Shown here: in pieces, positions 38,301 to 47,471 of the stretch
Position numbering within the stretch: position 1 is the stretch's first letter
Layout: every line of letters begins with the position of its first letter
Source: Argopecten irradians
Taxonomy: Eukaryota > Mollusca > Bivalvia > Pectinida > Pectinidae
DNA: 64,000 bases
Assembly (NCBI RefSeq): GCF_041381155.1
Contig: NC_091135.1
Span: forward strand, 59,680,567-59,744,566
Direction of reading: 5' to 3'
Program-made: the position numbers and the translations under genes
Notes under the pieces: model-generated
What the model was told of the DNA's origin: nothing
Database searches by the model: none
The model's input: the letters and a program-made list of their open reading frames with translations, nothing else

Positions 38301-41300
38301 TTTTATGATCATAATAATCAGCCCACCACCTTTTATGATCGCAATAATCAGCCCACCACTAATATTACCTTGGAGTTAATGATATCCTCTGAAGAATGAT
38401 CTTCCTGTGTGGTTACTCTCTCACCATTAATGACCGGATCACAGCTAAGACTCCTCCTCCAGAACATACTCACATCAGTCCTTTCACATACAGCACTTGT
38501 ATCCTGTGACAACTTACTCCGTATAGCCACAGATTTCTGAGAAAATGAAAACACATCCGGTACATCTGCATTGTTTCTTTCCACAAACTCTTTCTTAAAT
38601 TGTTGTCTGACAGAATTTCCAGATAATATGTCTGATCTTTGTAGAGAAAATAAGCTAAATTTTCCAGCTCCTTCCCTACTTGATTTATTATCACGGAGTC
38701 TTTCACAAGATTGGCAAGAATCGTCTGTAGTGCTGTCCTCTGAAGAACTACTGTCAGATACCTCGATGATTTTACCCGGAGAACCAATCTTAACCCTGCT
38801 TGAAGGTTTCTTGGAATTAGACATGAACACAATGCCATCTTCAGATTCACTCACATCGTTAACTCCACTGAAAATTTAAGTTTAGATCAGTTCTGAACCG
38901 TAAGAAAATTAAGACATTTCAGAAATAAAATTTAACACAGAGTTTGTCATTAACTTTCAGAAATCAAAATTAGAACTACATGGTTTGTCATTAATAAATA
39001 AAGTGACCACATTTAAAACTGAAACAATGATATAGTTACCAAGTTTTGAAACACATAAATACATAGGAATCATCTATGTATGGACACTATTCTTACTGTA
39101 TATTAGAAAGCTATACAAACACAAAACCGTTTAAAGCATATTCGTTTATAGCATATTATATAGACTTCTCTGAAGATATCTAAATGTAGTATGAAGCAAA
39201 TCCATTTCAGCATACAGTCCAATACAGCAAAGCTCTACCATACAGACAAAGTGGTATATATCAGGTACCTTTCTTGATGATCTCCGAAGTGTTTTGCATT
39301 GGCGTTACCTGTAGTAAATAGAAAGTCAAGATTAGTACAAATAATTCCTTCTGGGTTTTTAGCTCACCTGAGCTTATGTCATGGAGTGGCGTCCGTCCTG
39401 CCCCGCCCCGTCCCTTTCGTCCCTCAACATTTCACTAGTCCTAGAGTTCTCTATGGATTGTAACCAAATTTGGCCAGAAACATCCTTGGTGAAAGGGAAA
39501 CAAAGTTTGTATAAATTTTGGCATGGATTGAAACCAAATTTGGCCTTTAAATTTTGGCTTTGACCCCCTGGAGCAGAAAGAGTGAGGCTCAATAGGGGAA
39601 TTAGAGGTTATTACTCAAATTCCTTCAGAAAATAAACAATGACCCTGTAATCAGAACATTACTTGGCATTACAAACCAGGTGAGCGATACAGACCCTCTG
39701 GGCCTTTTGTTTCTCTTAATAGTCTTACAGTTCCACCAGCATTTAACATATCATTAGGACTAAAATTTGGTGAGCAAACATGTATCAAAATAGAATATGT
39801 ATACAATACATGTTTATGTGCATTTATATGTAAAAGCAGCAAGAATATTTTAGAATTCAGTTGTACATTACATGTATATCATTTCCTTTGTAGATTATGT
39901 AGTCTTTTAGTTTTACACAATTTTTATTCTTGATGTCAACCACTATATTTGTATCATATTTCAGGGCTGTCAATTATGACCCTCTTTAACAGATGTGCAC
40001 ACACATGCTGAATATTAACCTTATTTTATATTCTGTCCCATACAATTACACAGACTCACCGTCAGAACCTCTGGTTTGTTGTTCCAGCCAAGCAGCGTTG
40101 TACCCAACAATATTGGAGTGTCGTAAGGTTGCCAGAGCTTTCACTTCCCTCAACACCTGAGCCAAATAACATGTATAGGCCATTAACATTTGTTAGTGTA
40201 TATAGGTCTGTAAGTTAGTTTATCTCAAAGACTACCTACATGAATCTACCTATTGTTTGATTTTGTCAGAGTTCTATATTGGTCATTTTATATCAGGGAA
40301 TATACAACAATCAATGTCTAAAGTAACTTCTAATATGGGGGTTTCATAATACCAAAACAGTGTGGGTAAAGTACAATTTACCATCAACTAGTACCACCAC
40401 CCAGTGATTGCGACATCATATTTTGATGTGATTTGTGTTACATCACAATCACTAGAACCTGAGATTCACTGGAAGGCGAGATTCACTGGAAGGTGAGATT
40501 GACATTAAATCTACTTCCTACATGCTGTTAATGTGCTTGTATACCGAAACCCCATATTGATCTGATGTACAGTGAGTTTTCATTGACATAAAATGTTTCA
40601 TGAACCCTAAGTTTAGGTTAAGGGCTGATTTGATCTGACAATTGAATGTTTCAACAAAAGGTGATACAAACTAACATATAAACACCTTGTAAATTTTACA
40701 AAGATAATACATGTACATGTACAAACCTTCAGCCATATTTCTGGTTTTGAATGCTTGAATCGTATTTTCTTAATGGCATAGCAAGTCCCGTCCAATTTGT
40801 GTGTGGCCTAAAGTGAATAAAAAGATATTGATTAAAATCATACTGGTTTTATACAGAAACAATACATTTAGATTTATTTATACCTATACATGTTATATTC
40901 ATTGATCTTAAATCGACGCAATTGTAATTTCTGCACTCAGTTTAATACTATTAACACTGTCGAATATCAGAAATTGTACCAATCAGGAAGTTACCTTATA
41001 GACTGTCCCAAAGCCCCCTTTTCCCATACGAGAGATCTCTGTGAATTCTGATTTATACCGCGATGTCTGCATCTGTGTCAATTCATCAGAGGACATCAGG
41101 AAGTAACGCTGAGTTTCCAACCTTAAAAGATAGCAACACATCCATATGTTATACACGGCTGTTGGTTAACAAGGAAATAAAAATATATCACAGAATGTGG
41201 TGGAATTATCAAATGGCTAAAACATCAATTGAATCCATATTTTTTTTTAAATATTTCACCAAAACATACCAATTTCCAAAGTTTTGAATAATTTTCAATC

Positions 41301-44300
41301 TTCCCTAGTTGGGTGGTTTGTGTTTTATGCCTGGTCATTTAGAGACACTTTAGCCACTTGTTAACCAGACACAGAGGTGAAGGACTAATGTGACAGTACA
41401 CAAATCTAATCACCAAACAAGAGTTCTGTCATTTATTTCAGAATATAGAAATACCTATTTCTGCACTACAAGTATATCACAAAAGAATATTGAAGATATA
41501 CTTTTAGATATTTGTAAAACCAAATGATCCTTTTTATGAATCATGTTTTTCTATATCCTTTTGTACAGATGATAATCCACTACATGCATTGTAATATAAA
41601 CTCTGTGATGTGCCAACTAACCGAACAATGTCTCCATCCATTTGGCCAGCAGACGGTAATGCTCTCAGTGTCTTTTGCTAGAAAGTATAAACATCATTCA
41701 CCTTATTGATATACAAGGTCAAGATGATATATTATTACAGATATGGTTATCTTAAGATCTGCATTCTACTGTAGAGCTAAAAAGTCTTGTATCATGCATG
41801 CAGAACTATTAGGCTATTACCTAAGCTTTCTAATTGACTGACAACTATATCAGTACCATACAGTAAACTAACTCTCTCATAGCATATATATTGACTTCAG
41901 TAGAGCAAGGTACAGAATTATTAAAGTCAAAACAAGGGCCCAATGGATCCGGATAACTCACCTGCTATCTGGTAATCATTGCTCATAGTTAACAAATACA
42001 AGAGTGAATAAGAATTATATCATGCCCCAGCACGGCAAAGGCCCAATATCAGGTATCTACGCCTCACAGTTAGTAAAGAAGAAGTTGTTTCAAGATTTTA
42101 GCCTATTTGACCCCTGTGACTTTAAATGAAGGTCAAGGTCATAAATTTAAACAAACTCAGTAGCCCTTCAACCCAGTATATGTCATAGGCCCAATATTAG
42201 GTCTCTAGGCTCCTTGGTTATTTAGAAGAAGTCGATTTAAGCCTATTTGACTCCTGTGACCTTGAATGAAGGCCAATGTCATTCACTTGAACAAACTTTA
42301 GCCCTTGCTCCAAGCATGTCACAGGCCCAATATCAGATTCCTAAGCCTCTTGAATTGGTTATTAAGAAGGAGTTATTTAAATATTTTAGCCTATTTGACA
42401 CCTGTGACCTTAATTAAAGGTCAAGGTCATTCATTTGAGCAAACGTTGTATTGCTTTAGCTAAGCATATCACAGGCCCAATATCATAGGTCTTTAGACAT
42501 CTTGGTTATTAAGCAGAAGTCGTATCAAGATACTTCATCCTATTTGACCCCTTTGACCTTGAATGAAGTTTAAGGTCATTCATTTAAACAAACTTGGTAC
42601 CGTAAATTGGGATAATTTGGATGTGGTCATATTTTGGCTATTTGGCATTTGACATGAAGCAGCAAAATTTAACACACCAAAATTTGGCTATTTATTTGTT
42701 TGTATATAACATTCAATACGTCTACATGTCATTTATTAGGTATGTAAACAAATACTCCTGGATAAATTACTCCATCGCGTTACATACACATTAGAATTGT
42801 GAATATTAATCACTACTATTGAAGACATATTTCAAAGGGTTGTCTTTGCATTGATATGACTTCAAAACTAATCACTTCAGATTTTCATCATTACGGAATC
42901 TATGTGTGAAGACAAAACAAGAGATCCCAGAGGGATCTTGGCGCCCACCAAAGATTGATCTATGTCTGACAAATGAAAGAGGGATCTTTTCTCTGCTTTT
43001 CAAACTTACACTTCTTTTTTCTGCTTTTCAAACTTTAAACTATCAAAATCCAAGATGGTGGTCGCAAAATGCAATAGGCAGAACTAGGGTCCTAGAGGAA
43101 CCTACATATGATATTTGAGAACAATCCCTTCGATACTTTCTGAGAAATAGCGGTAACAAACTTTAACTATCAAAATCCAAGATGGCTACCGGTCGGCCAT
43201 TTTGTTGACCGATCAGTCCCAAAATGCAATATGCACAACTGGGGTCCTAGGGGAACCTACATATGAAATTTGAGAACAATCCCTTCCATACTTTCTGAGA
43301 AATAGCGGTAACAAACTTTAACTATCAAAATCCAAGATGGCCACCGGTCGGCCATCTTGTTGACCGATCAGTCCCAAAATGCAATATGCACAACTGGGGT
43401 CCTAGGGGAACCTACATATGAAATTTGAGAAAGATCCCTTCAGTACTTTCTGAGAATTAGCGGTAACAAACTTTAACTATCAAAATCCAAGATGGCGGCT
43501 GGTCGGCCATCTTGTTGACCGATCAGTCCCAAAATGCAATATGCACAACTAGGGTCCTACGGGAACCTACATATGAAATTTGAGAAAGATCCCTTCAATA
43601 CTTTATGAGAAATAGCGGTAACAAACTTTAACTATCAAAATCCAAGATGGCTGCCTGGCGGCCATCTTGTTGACCGATCAGTCCCAAAATACAATATGCA
43701 CAACTAGGGTCCTAGGGGAACCTACATATGAAATTTGAGAAAGATCCCTTCAGTGCTTTCTGAGAAATAGCGGTAACAAACTTTAACTATCAAAATCCAA
43801 GATGGCTACCTGGCAGCCATCTTGTTGACCGATCAGTCCCAAAATGCAATATACACTACTAGGGTCCTAGGGGAACCTACATATGAAATTTGAGAAAGAT
43901 CCCTTCAGTACTTTCTGAGAATTAGCCGTAACAAACTTTAACTATCAAAATCCAAGATGGCGGCTGGTCGGCCATCTTGTTGACCGATCAGTCCCAAAAT
44001 GCAATATGCACAACTAGGGTCCTAGGGGAACCTACATATGAAATTTGAGAAAGATCCCTTCAGTACTTTCTGAGAAATAGCGGTAACAAACTTTAACTAT
44101 CAAAATCCAAGATGGCTGCCTGGCGGCCATCTTGTTGACCGATCAGTCCCAAAATACAATATGCACAATTAGGGTCCTAGGGGAACCTACATATGAAATT
44201 TGAGAAAGATCCCTTCAGTACTTTTAGAGAAATAGCGGTAACAAGAATTGTTAACGGACGGACGGACGGACGGAAGGACGGACGGACGGAAGGACGGACG

Positions 44301-47300
44301 GACGGAAGGACGGACGGACCGACGGACCACGGACGAAAGGCGATTTGAATAGCCCACCATCTGATGATGGTGGGCTAAAAAACTGAAGAATTTTTATATT
44401 TCAATCAAATCAAATAATGCGCCAAAATTAACACTGCAAAGGGAAACGCCAAATTTAAAGGCACCAAAATTTAATCACTCTATTTTGATACAAAAACGAA
44501 AAAATTTCCTGATGCTAATATATCCCAATTTACGGTAGCCCTTCATCCCAGCAAGTCACAGGCCCAATATCAGGTCTCTAGGCCTCTTGGTTATTGAGCA
44601 GAAGTCAGTTAAAGATTTTAGTTATTGACCCCTGTGACCTTGAATGAACGTCAAGGTCATTCATTTGAACAAACTTGGTAGCCCTTCATCCCAGCATGCT
44701 ATAAATCAAATTTTAGGACTCTACGTCTCCAAGTTTTGGAGAAGAAGTTGCTTAAATGGAAAAGTAACACCTTTGGACAGGTGAGCTAATAATCTGAAAT
44801 CATGTTATATTTCTACAACTTATCCAACAGGATATGATAACAGATATCATTGCTACCATATGATAATCAAACATCATTTCTTGACTTCATGAAACAATAA
44901 TTTTACCGATGTGAGTTTCAGCATGGCTGCCTTGAGTACATTGTGCATGAAGTATCTGTATTGTGTTCTAATGCTGCCCATTTCATCCAGTACAGTCATA
45001 GGGGAGACAACGTTCATCTTAATCAGGTGTTCACTTATCACTGAAACAAAGGGGAGACAACATTAATCTTAATCAAGTGTTTACTTATCACTGAAACAAA
45101 GGGGAGACAACGTTCATCTTAATCAAGTGTTCACTTATCACTGAAGCAAAGGGGAGACAACTTTCATCTTAATCAGGTGTTCACTTATCACTAGAACAAA
45201 GGGGAGACAATGTTCATCTTAATCAAGTGTTCACTTATCACTGAAACAAAGGGGAGACAACGTTCATCTTAATCAAGTGTTCACTTATCACTGAAACAAA
45301 GGGGAAATAATGTTCATCTTAATCAAGTGTTCACTTATCACTGAAACAAAGGGGAAATAATGTTCATCTTAATCAAGTGTTCACTTATCACTGAAACAAA
45401 GGGGAGACAACATTAATCTTAATCAGGTGTTCACTTATCACTGAAACAAAGGGGAAATAATGTTCATCTTAATCAAGTGTTCACTTATCACTGAAACAAA
45501 GGAGAGACAATGTTCATCTTAATCAAGTGTTTACTTATCACTGAAACAAAGGGGAGACAATGTTCATCTTAATCAAGTGTTCACTTATCACTGAAGCAAA
45601 GGGGAAATAATGTTCATCTTAATCAAGTGTTCACTTATCACTGAAACAAAGGGGAGACAACATTAATCTTAATCAGGTGTTCACTTATCACTGAAACAAA
45701 GGGGAAATAATGTTCATCTTAATCAAGTGTTCACTTATCACTGAAACAAAGGGGATACAACGTTCATCTTAATCAAGTGTTCACTTATCACTGAAACAAA
45801 GGGGAGACAATGTTCATCTTAATCAAGTGTTCACTTATCACTGAAACAAAGGGGAAATAATGTTCATCTTAATCAAGTGTTCACTTATCACTGAAACAAA
45901 GGGGAGACAACGTTCATCTTAATCAAGTGTTCACTTATCACTGAAACAAAGGGGAGACAGCCTTTATCTTAATCAGGTGTTCAATCAACACTGAATCAAA
46001 GGGGAGATAACTGATTGTCATAGTTGATATTAAATTTTGTAATGTATTTTTAAAGACTTTTTTTCTTAAAATTGGAAAATTTCTACATGAAATTGAAAAA
46101 ATACAATGTACATTAAAACTTCTCATTGGGAAGGAGCCAATATTTATTTGGTCCTAAATACACCCCAAAAAAGTCATTGGAGATACCTTCATCTGATTAA
46201 GTTATTTCTCAAATCACTAAACCAAAGGGGGGACAACTCAATAGAAATCTTGTGTTTGATTATTACTATATCAGAGGGAAAACAAATCCATAGAAATCAT
46301 GTGTTTTATATCGAAGGGGTGATCATGATAATCCACCTGAATCAGTTGATCACTTATCAATGACACAAAGAGAAGATAAACTTGATACCAATTATCACTC
46401 AACTATCGAAGCAACGAGAGACAATGAACATTGCAATCAGGTGTTCACTTATCACTGAAACAAAGGCAGACAACTTTCAATTTAATCATCTTAATTAATC
46501 ATGTATTATTAAAACAAAGGAGAAGACCAACCTGCATGATATCAGATTTTCTTTAACCCCTTGAACAAGTCTAAGACAAAGGGGATACAACTTTCATCTT
46601 ACTGAATTGTTGATTTGGACAGATTGGTACCATAGATCAGAAACTTGTTGATTATGAATTGGATCAGAGCTCAATACTATATGGAAATAGTCTCGAGATA
46701 TAAATCAACAAAAAAGAACAATGTCTTATCCTATCACAAGATAGAACATTCTATACTACAAACAATACTTACTTTTAAATAGTTGTCTTCCCTTAGCTTC
46801 ATCCTTGGCATAAGCCACACACAGCTGTTCCAGGATGGATATCATGAGTAGATGAGATGGTACAGACCTAGGAACCAAGGCCGCCTCCTCTTTACTGGGT
46901 CCATCAGCTCTAGGGGAGTCTGGGCCATCCACCTCAAGGTCAGAATCTGTAGACAAGGTCAAATGTTTACCAGATAATAGGACAGAATAAATATTTAATG
47001 TTTAGTATGTACAGTGGCAAATTTCACGATACAATACTGTTGGTAAATACAGATTTATATCTTATTTACAAAGATCAACTTGATTGACTGAGTATAACTT
47101 ATTCCAGAGATCAAGTAGATAGCATCAATTTATGAAATAGGTACATGTTGGTGTATGTATCTACACAACTTTGAACTGGTACAACTTAGTGGCACATAAC
47201 ATCATGTACAAATGTGTATAAGAACATCATGTAACAATTAACAAATGTAATCAATGTGCCCTTACAACAAGATAGCAATATTTTAAGCCACGCTATAAGT

Positions 47301-47437
47301 TTTATAATGTTAGTACCATCAAAGACCCGGATTGGTTTTGGTCTGCCACCTCGAAACTTAAATTCGGACCGAGTCCCAAAGGTGAGTGGTTTAACTTGTC
47401 TCCTTCCATTAGCCATGGCAGGTCTATATTGATCCAT
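26159..47437 (-). CDS. EIF2AK1: eIF2-alpha kinase 1, heme-regulated inhibitor (HRI) type
   Basis: Coding exons in order of transcription: 47437-47317, 46946-46773, 45040-44907, 41108-40995, 40807-40727, 40156-40060, 39308-39269, 38867-38369, 37825-37732, 34477-34374, 33806-33680, 30379-30288, 27897-27760, 26941-26846, 26338-26159. Phases agree at every junction and the sum is 2,091 nt (696 aa; human HRI is about 630). HRI phosphorylates eIF2-alpha and slows translation under stress. Seen: an HRI-like N-terminal helical domain, P-loop GKGGFGTVYK, ATP lysine in YAIKKI, LREVKAL, a long acidic Ser-rich kinase insert, HRDLKPKN, IGDFGLA, YASPEQL, CDIYSLGVLLYE, RPTAKELLQSELF, and a C-terminal coiled coil (KKILDQKDAEIQRLKRLLEQ). 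The closest match I recall is HRI rather than PERK, PKR or GCN2: the N-terminus is HRI-like and there is no transmembrane, dsRNA-binding or HisRS domain. Confidence 0.93.
26846..26941 (-). CDS. EIF2AK1: EIF2AK1 exon 14
   Basis: Encodes ANAVKKMTSTIPHHRPTAKE then LLQSELFLTKDQ: the last kinase helix (subdomain XI, invariant Arg in HRPTA) and the HRI-typical LLQSELF. Confidence 0.93.
27760..27897 (-). CDS. EIF2AK1: EIF2AK1 exon 13
   Basis: CTTTCCAG acceptor. Encodes CDIYSLGVLLYEICNKFDTD then MEKSHHLVSLREGNLDEEFT and DNCPSQ; subdomains IX-X, aligning with HRI [20 protein letters not shown]. Confidence 0.94.
27924..29110. mobile_element. 155-bp-monomer repeat element, copy 1, with GACG tail
   Basis: Begins TCCCAGAGGGATCTTGGCGC, then about six 155-bp monomers (AAGATGG anchor at 28095, then 28236, 28391, 28546, 28701, 28856), then a (GGAC)n tract (about 29002-29070) and a tail ending in CCCACCATCTGA. 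It is flanked by 28-bp direct repeats with one mismatch (27896-27923 and 29111-29138). Same family as 42914-44380. Each monomer contains a GATGGCCG/CGGCCATC inverted repeat. Non-coding; the PSVRPSVRP-type frames come from the GGAC tract. Confidence 0.85.
29870..30206. mobile_element. MITE with TTAA target-site duplication, 337 bp
   Basis: Termini AGTGAATAGTCGGGCAA and TTGCCCGACTGTTCACT are inverted with one mismatch, and both ends are flanked by TTAA (29866-29869 and 30207-30210). TTAA duplication is the hallmark of piggyBac- and Kolobok-like transposition. No coding capacity. It sits in kinase intron 12. Confidence 0.85.
30288..30379 (-). CDS. EIF2AK1: EIF2AK1 exon 12, activation segment end
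   Basis: Encodes DDFSWTDHTSGVGTRTYASP then EQLQGHTYNNK. HTSGVGT-x2-YASPEQL matches the HRI activation loop and P+1 region, including the threonines that HRI autophosphorylates. Confidence 0.94.
30451..33128. mobile_element. tandem-repeat element (about 158-bp monomers) ending in a hairpin, interrupted by another element
   Basis: Monomers carry GACCCC...GGGGTCAGCC, ATTTTGAATCCCCACCC, TATAAGGATGCTACCATTGC and AAGAAGTCGTTTATATGG; about six lie left of an insertion (31277-32817) and one follows it. The right end has a GACGACGGAC tract, then a hairpin (33093-33124, arms AGCTCACCT/AGGTGAGCT and GGTCC/GGACC), then AAAA. It resembles the pearl/CvA class of bivalve elements, regarded as non-autonomous Helitron relatives. 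That family name is from memory. Confidence 0.7.
31277..32817. mobile_element. non-autonomous DNA transposon, 1,541 bp, long TIRs, TATA duplication
   Basis: The left terminus GGAGATTTCAGAAAAGTTGG and right terminus (inverted GGAGATTTCAGAAAAGATGG) stay alignable for about 67 bp. TATA flanks both ends (31273-31276, 32818-32821), and other monomers of the host repeat show the empty site CCCTATAAGGATG, so the duplication is 4 bp. No transposase frame. A 4-bp duplication fits Sola, Ginger, Chapaev or Kolobok types; I cannot choose. Confidence 0.88.
33483..33706 (-). repeat. 32-bp tandem array of the exon 11 donor, 7 copies
   Basis: Copies start at 33483, 33515, 33547, 33579, 33611, 33643 and 33675. 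On the minus strand each reads CCAACTC-GTGATTCTACAG|GTAAGATATTA (variable at one or two bases), that is, the last bases of kinase exon 11 followed by its donor. The unit nearest the exon is the functional one. Confidence 0.94.
33680..33806 (-). CDS. EIF2AK1: EIF2AK1 exon 11, DFG motif
   Basis: Encodes PKNIFINEPENHVKIGDFGL then AKDDLLSPSEDSYLLTPTPD and ST. Contains the end of HRDLKPKN and the Mg-binding DFG. Donor CTACAG|GTAAGA is repeated downstream in a 32-bp array. Confidence 0.94.
34374..34477 (-). CDS. EIF2AK1: EIF2AK1 exon 10, catalytic loop start
   Basis: Encodes DFRNEYSALNLKIFKQILKG then VDFIHSQGLIHRDLK. The HRD catalytic aspartate is here. I chose the acceptor TTACTTAG rather than the AG 7 nt downstream because only it joins exon 9 in frame. 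Confidence 0.92.
34535..35312. mobile_element. TIR element with GC-rich ends, about 778 bp
   Basis: The left end TATTTTCCCTAATGAGGGCG and right end (inverted TATTTTCCCTATTAAGAGCG) match imperfectly over about 23 bp, probably with TA at the junctions. The interior is AT-rich; the open frame at 34832-35116 is not recognisable. The ends are strikingly GC-rich (GGCGCC runs) for this region. Confidence 0.6.
35431..37751 (-). repeat. 31-bp tandem array of the kinase exon 9 end plus donor, about 74 copies
   Basis: The minus-strand unit is AAATAGCATGTGTAGCTGTT then TACGAG|GTAAG. The unit at the right edge (37722-37752) is the genuine 3' end of exon 9 (RNSMCSCLR) with its donor; about 73 further copies follow downstream in the intron, with GAG/CGAG/TGAG and CAAG variants before GT. 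Unit length is not a multiple of 3 and a second unit read in frame meets TAG. Confidence 0.95.
37732..37825 (-). CDS. EIF2AK1: EIF2AK1 exon 9
   Basis: Encodes MHVCLFIQMELCSVTLDQWI then RKRNSMCSCLR, aligning with HRI [20 protein letters not shown] (hinge region and helix D). Phase 0 in, phase 1 out. Its last 20-odd bases seed the 31-bp array. Confidence 0.92.
38271..38360. repeat. 30-bp tandem repeat, 3 copies, next to the exon 8 donor
   Basis: Three copies of TTTTATGATC-GTAATAATCA-GCCCACCACC, ending within 10 bp of the exon 8 donor in the intron. Unlike the other arrays its unit does not contain the splice site. Confidence 0.9.
38369..38867 (-). CDS. EIF2AK1: EIF2AK1 exon 8, kinase insert
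   Basis: TTTTCAG acceptor; 166 codons of acidic, Ser-rich low-complexity sequence (for example VSDSSSSEDSTTDDSCQSC) ending SEDIINSK|GTAATA. It corresponds to the insert between lobes that marks eIF2-alpha kinases. Confidence 0.9.
39269..39308 (-). CDS. EIF2AK1: EIF2AK1 exon 7, 40-nt microexon
   Basis: Encodes GNANAKHFGDHQES across its junctions. ACTACAG acceptor and AAAG|GTACCT donor; phase 1 in and phase 2 out, exactly what exons 6 and 8 require. Confidence 0.8.
39361..39712. mobile_element. hairpin-ended repeat (pearl-like), about 350 bp
   Basis: Begins AGCTCACCTGAGC and ends CAGGTGAGCGATACAGACCC then TCTGGGCCTTTTGT. These ends match, in opposite orientation, those of 41931-44790. Non-coding. 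Confidence 0.7.
40060..40156 (-). CDS. EIF2AK1: EIF2AK1 exon 6
   Basis: Encodes VLREVKALATLRHSNIVGYN then AAWLEQQTRGSD. Glu in LREVKAL is the helix-C residue that pairs with the ATP lysine; NIVGY-x-AAW is typical of eIF2-alpha kinases. Confidence 0.94.
40332..40558. mobile_element. possible foldback element
   Basis: Ends AATATGGGGGTTTC and GAAACCCCATATT are inverted repeats; an internal inverted repeat (TGATTGCGACATCA/TTACATCACAATCA) is also seen. No clear target duplication. Kinase intron 5. Confidence 0.4.
40727..40807 (-). CDS. EIF2AK1: EIF2AK1 exon 5, ATP lysine
   Basis: Encodes ATHKLDGTCYAIKKIRFKHS then KPEIWLK. YAIKKI holds the invariant lysine of subdomain II. Confidence 0.94.
40995..41108 (-). 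CDS. EIF2AK1: EIF2AK1 exon 4, glycine-rich loop
   Basis: Encodes RYFLMSSDELTQMQTSRYKS then EFTEISRMGKGGFGTVYK. QTSRY-x2-EF and GKGGFGTVYK match HRI. The acceptor is AACTCAG; an AG 13 nt upstream would not keep the frame. Confidence 0.92.
42600..44535. mobile_element. TA-flanked TIR element nested in 41931-44790
   Basis: Perfect 15-bp inverted termini CCGTAAATTGGGATA, flanked by TA at 42598-42599 and 44536-44537. The uninterrupted host sequence AACTTGGTAGCCCTTC is seen in another monomer, which proves the insertion point. TA duplication fits a Tc1/mariner-type MITE. Its own sequence is about 470 bp; the rest is a second nested element. Confidence 0.88.
42914..44380. mobile_element. 155-bp-monomer repeat element, copy 2, nested inside the TA element
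   Basis: Begins near AAAACAAGAGATCCCAG and AGGGATCTTGGCGCCCACCA, carries eight or so 155-bp monomers (AAGATGG at 43179, 43334 and so on), a (GGAC)n tract (about 44255-44325), then a terminal hairpin (44351-44376, arms AGCCCACCATC/GATGGTGGGCT) followed by AAAA. It appears full-length at the right end, unlike the copy at 27924-29110. Confidence 0.85.
44907..45040 (-). CDS. EIF2AK1: EIF2AK1 exon 3, N-terminal domain
   Basis: Encodes ISEHLIKMNVVSPMTVLDEM then GSIRTQYRYFMHNVLKAAML and KLTS. It aligns with HRI LICQTLIKMGLLSS and SLRLHHNRAITHLMRSA. The residues matching the HRI axial-histidine pair (HH) are Q and Y here. Its acceptor and 5' half seed the 50-bp array upstream. Confidence 0.9.
45041..46000 (-). 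repeat. 50-bp tandem array of the kinase exon 3 acceptor and 5' half, 20 copies
   Basis: Units start every 50 bp from 45041 to 45991. On the minus strand each reads TTTGTTTCAG|TGATAAGTGAACACTTGATT then AAGATGAACGTTGTCTCCCC, that is, acceptor plus the first roughly 40 nt of exon 3. Diverged older copies continue to about 46610. 50 is not a multiple of 3. Confidence 0.95.
46001..46772 (-). other. degenerate remnant of the 50-bp array in kinase intron 2
   Basis: Scattered weak copies of the 50-bp unit (for example near 46361-46480 and 46576) show that the array was once longer. No exon seen. Confidence 0.6.
46773..46946 (-). CDS. EIF2AK1: EIF2AK1 exon 2
   Basis: Encodes SDLEVDGPDSPRADGPSKEE then AALVPRSVPSHLLMISILEQ and LCVAYAKDEAKGRQLFK. 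It aligns with HRI [20 protein letters not shown] then SRQVFKL. Confidence 0.92.
47317..47437 (-). CDS. EIF2AK1: EIF2AK1 exon 1 (coding part)
   Basis: From ATG 47437: MDQYRPAMANGRRQVKPLTF then GTRSEFKFRGGRPKPIRVFD. The second ATG (47416) has a better context (GCCATGG), so MANGRR may be the main start. An acceptor (TTTGTTTCAG) at 47473 suggests a separate non-coding 5' exon upstream. Confidence 0.8.
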
Positions 47438-47471
47438 TAGACATAATTTTCTTATTTTTTCTTTTTGTCAT
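47424..47471 (-). promoter_or_regulatory. candidate upstream ORF overlapping the kinase start
   Basis: If the 5' exon is spliced at 47473, an ATG at 47471 opens a 15-codon frame that ends at TAG 47426-47424, in a different frame and past the main ATG. Overlapping uORFs lower initiation at the main start and can confer stress-dependent translation. Confidence 0.35.

Larger units (their letters stand above)
41931..44790. mobile_element. hairpin-ended tandem-repeat element (pearl-like), host of two nested insertions
   Basis: Begins AACAAGGGCCCAATGG and CTCACCTG, ends GGACAGGTGAGCTAA. The body has roughly 130-bp monomers with CCTGTGACCTTGAATGAAGG-type sequence. Monomers stop at 42599 and resume at 44536 on either side of a TIR element. 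Confidence 0.75.
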
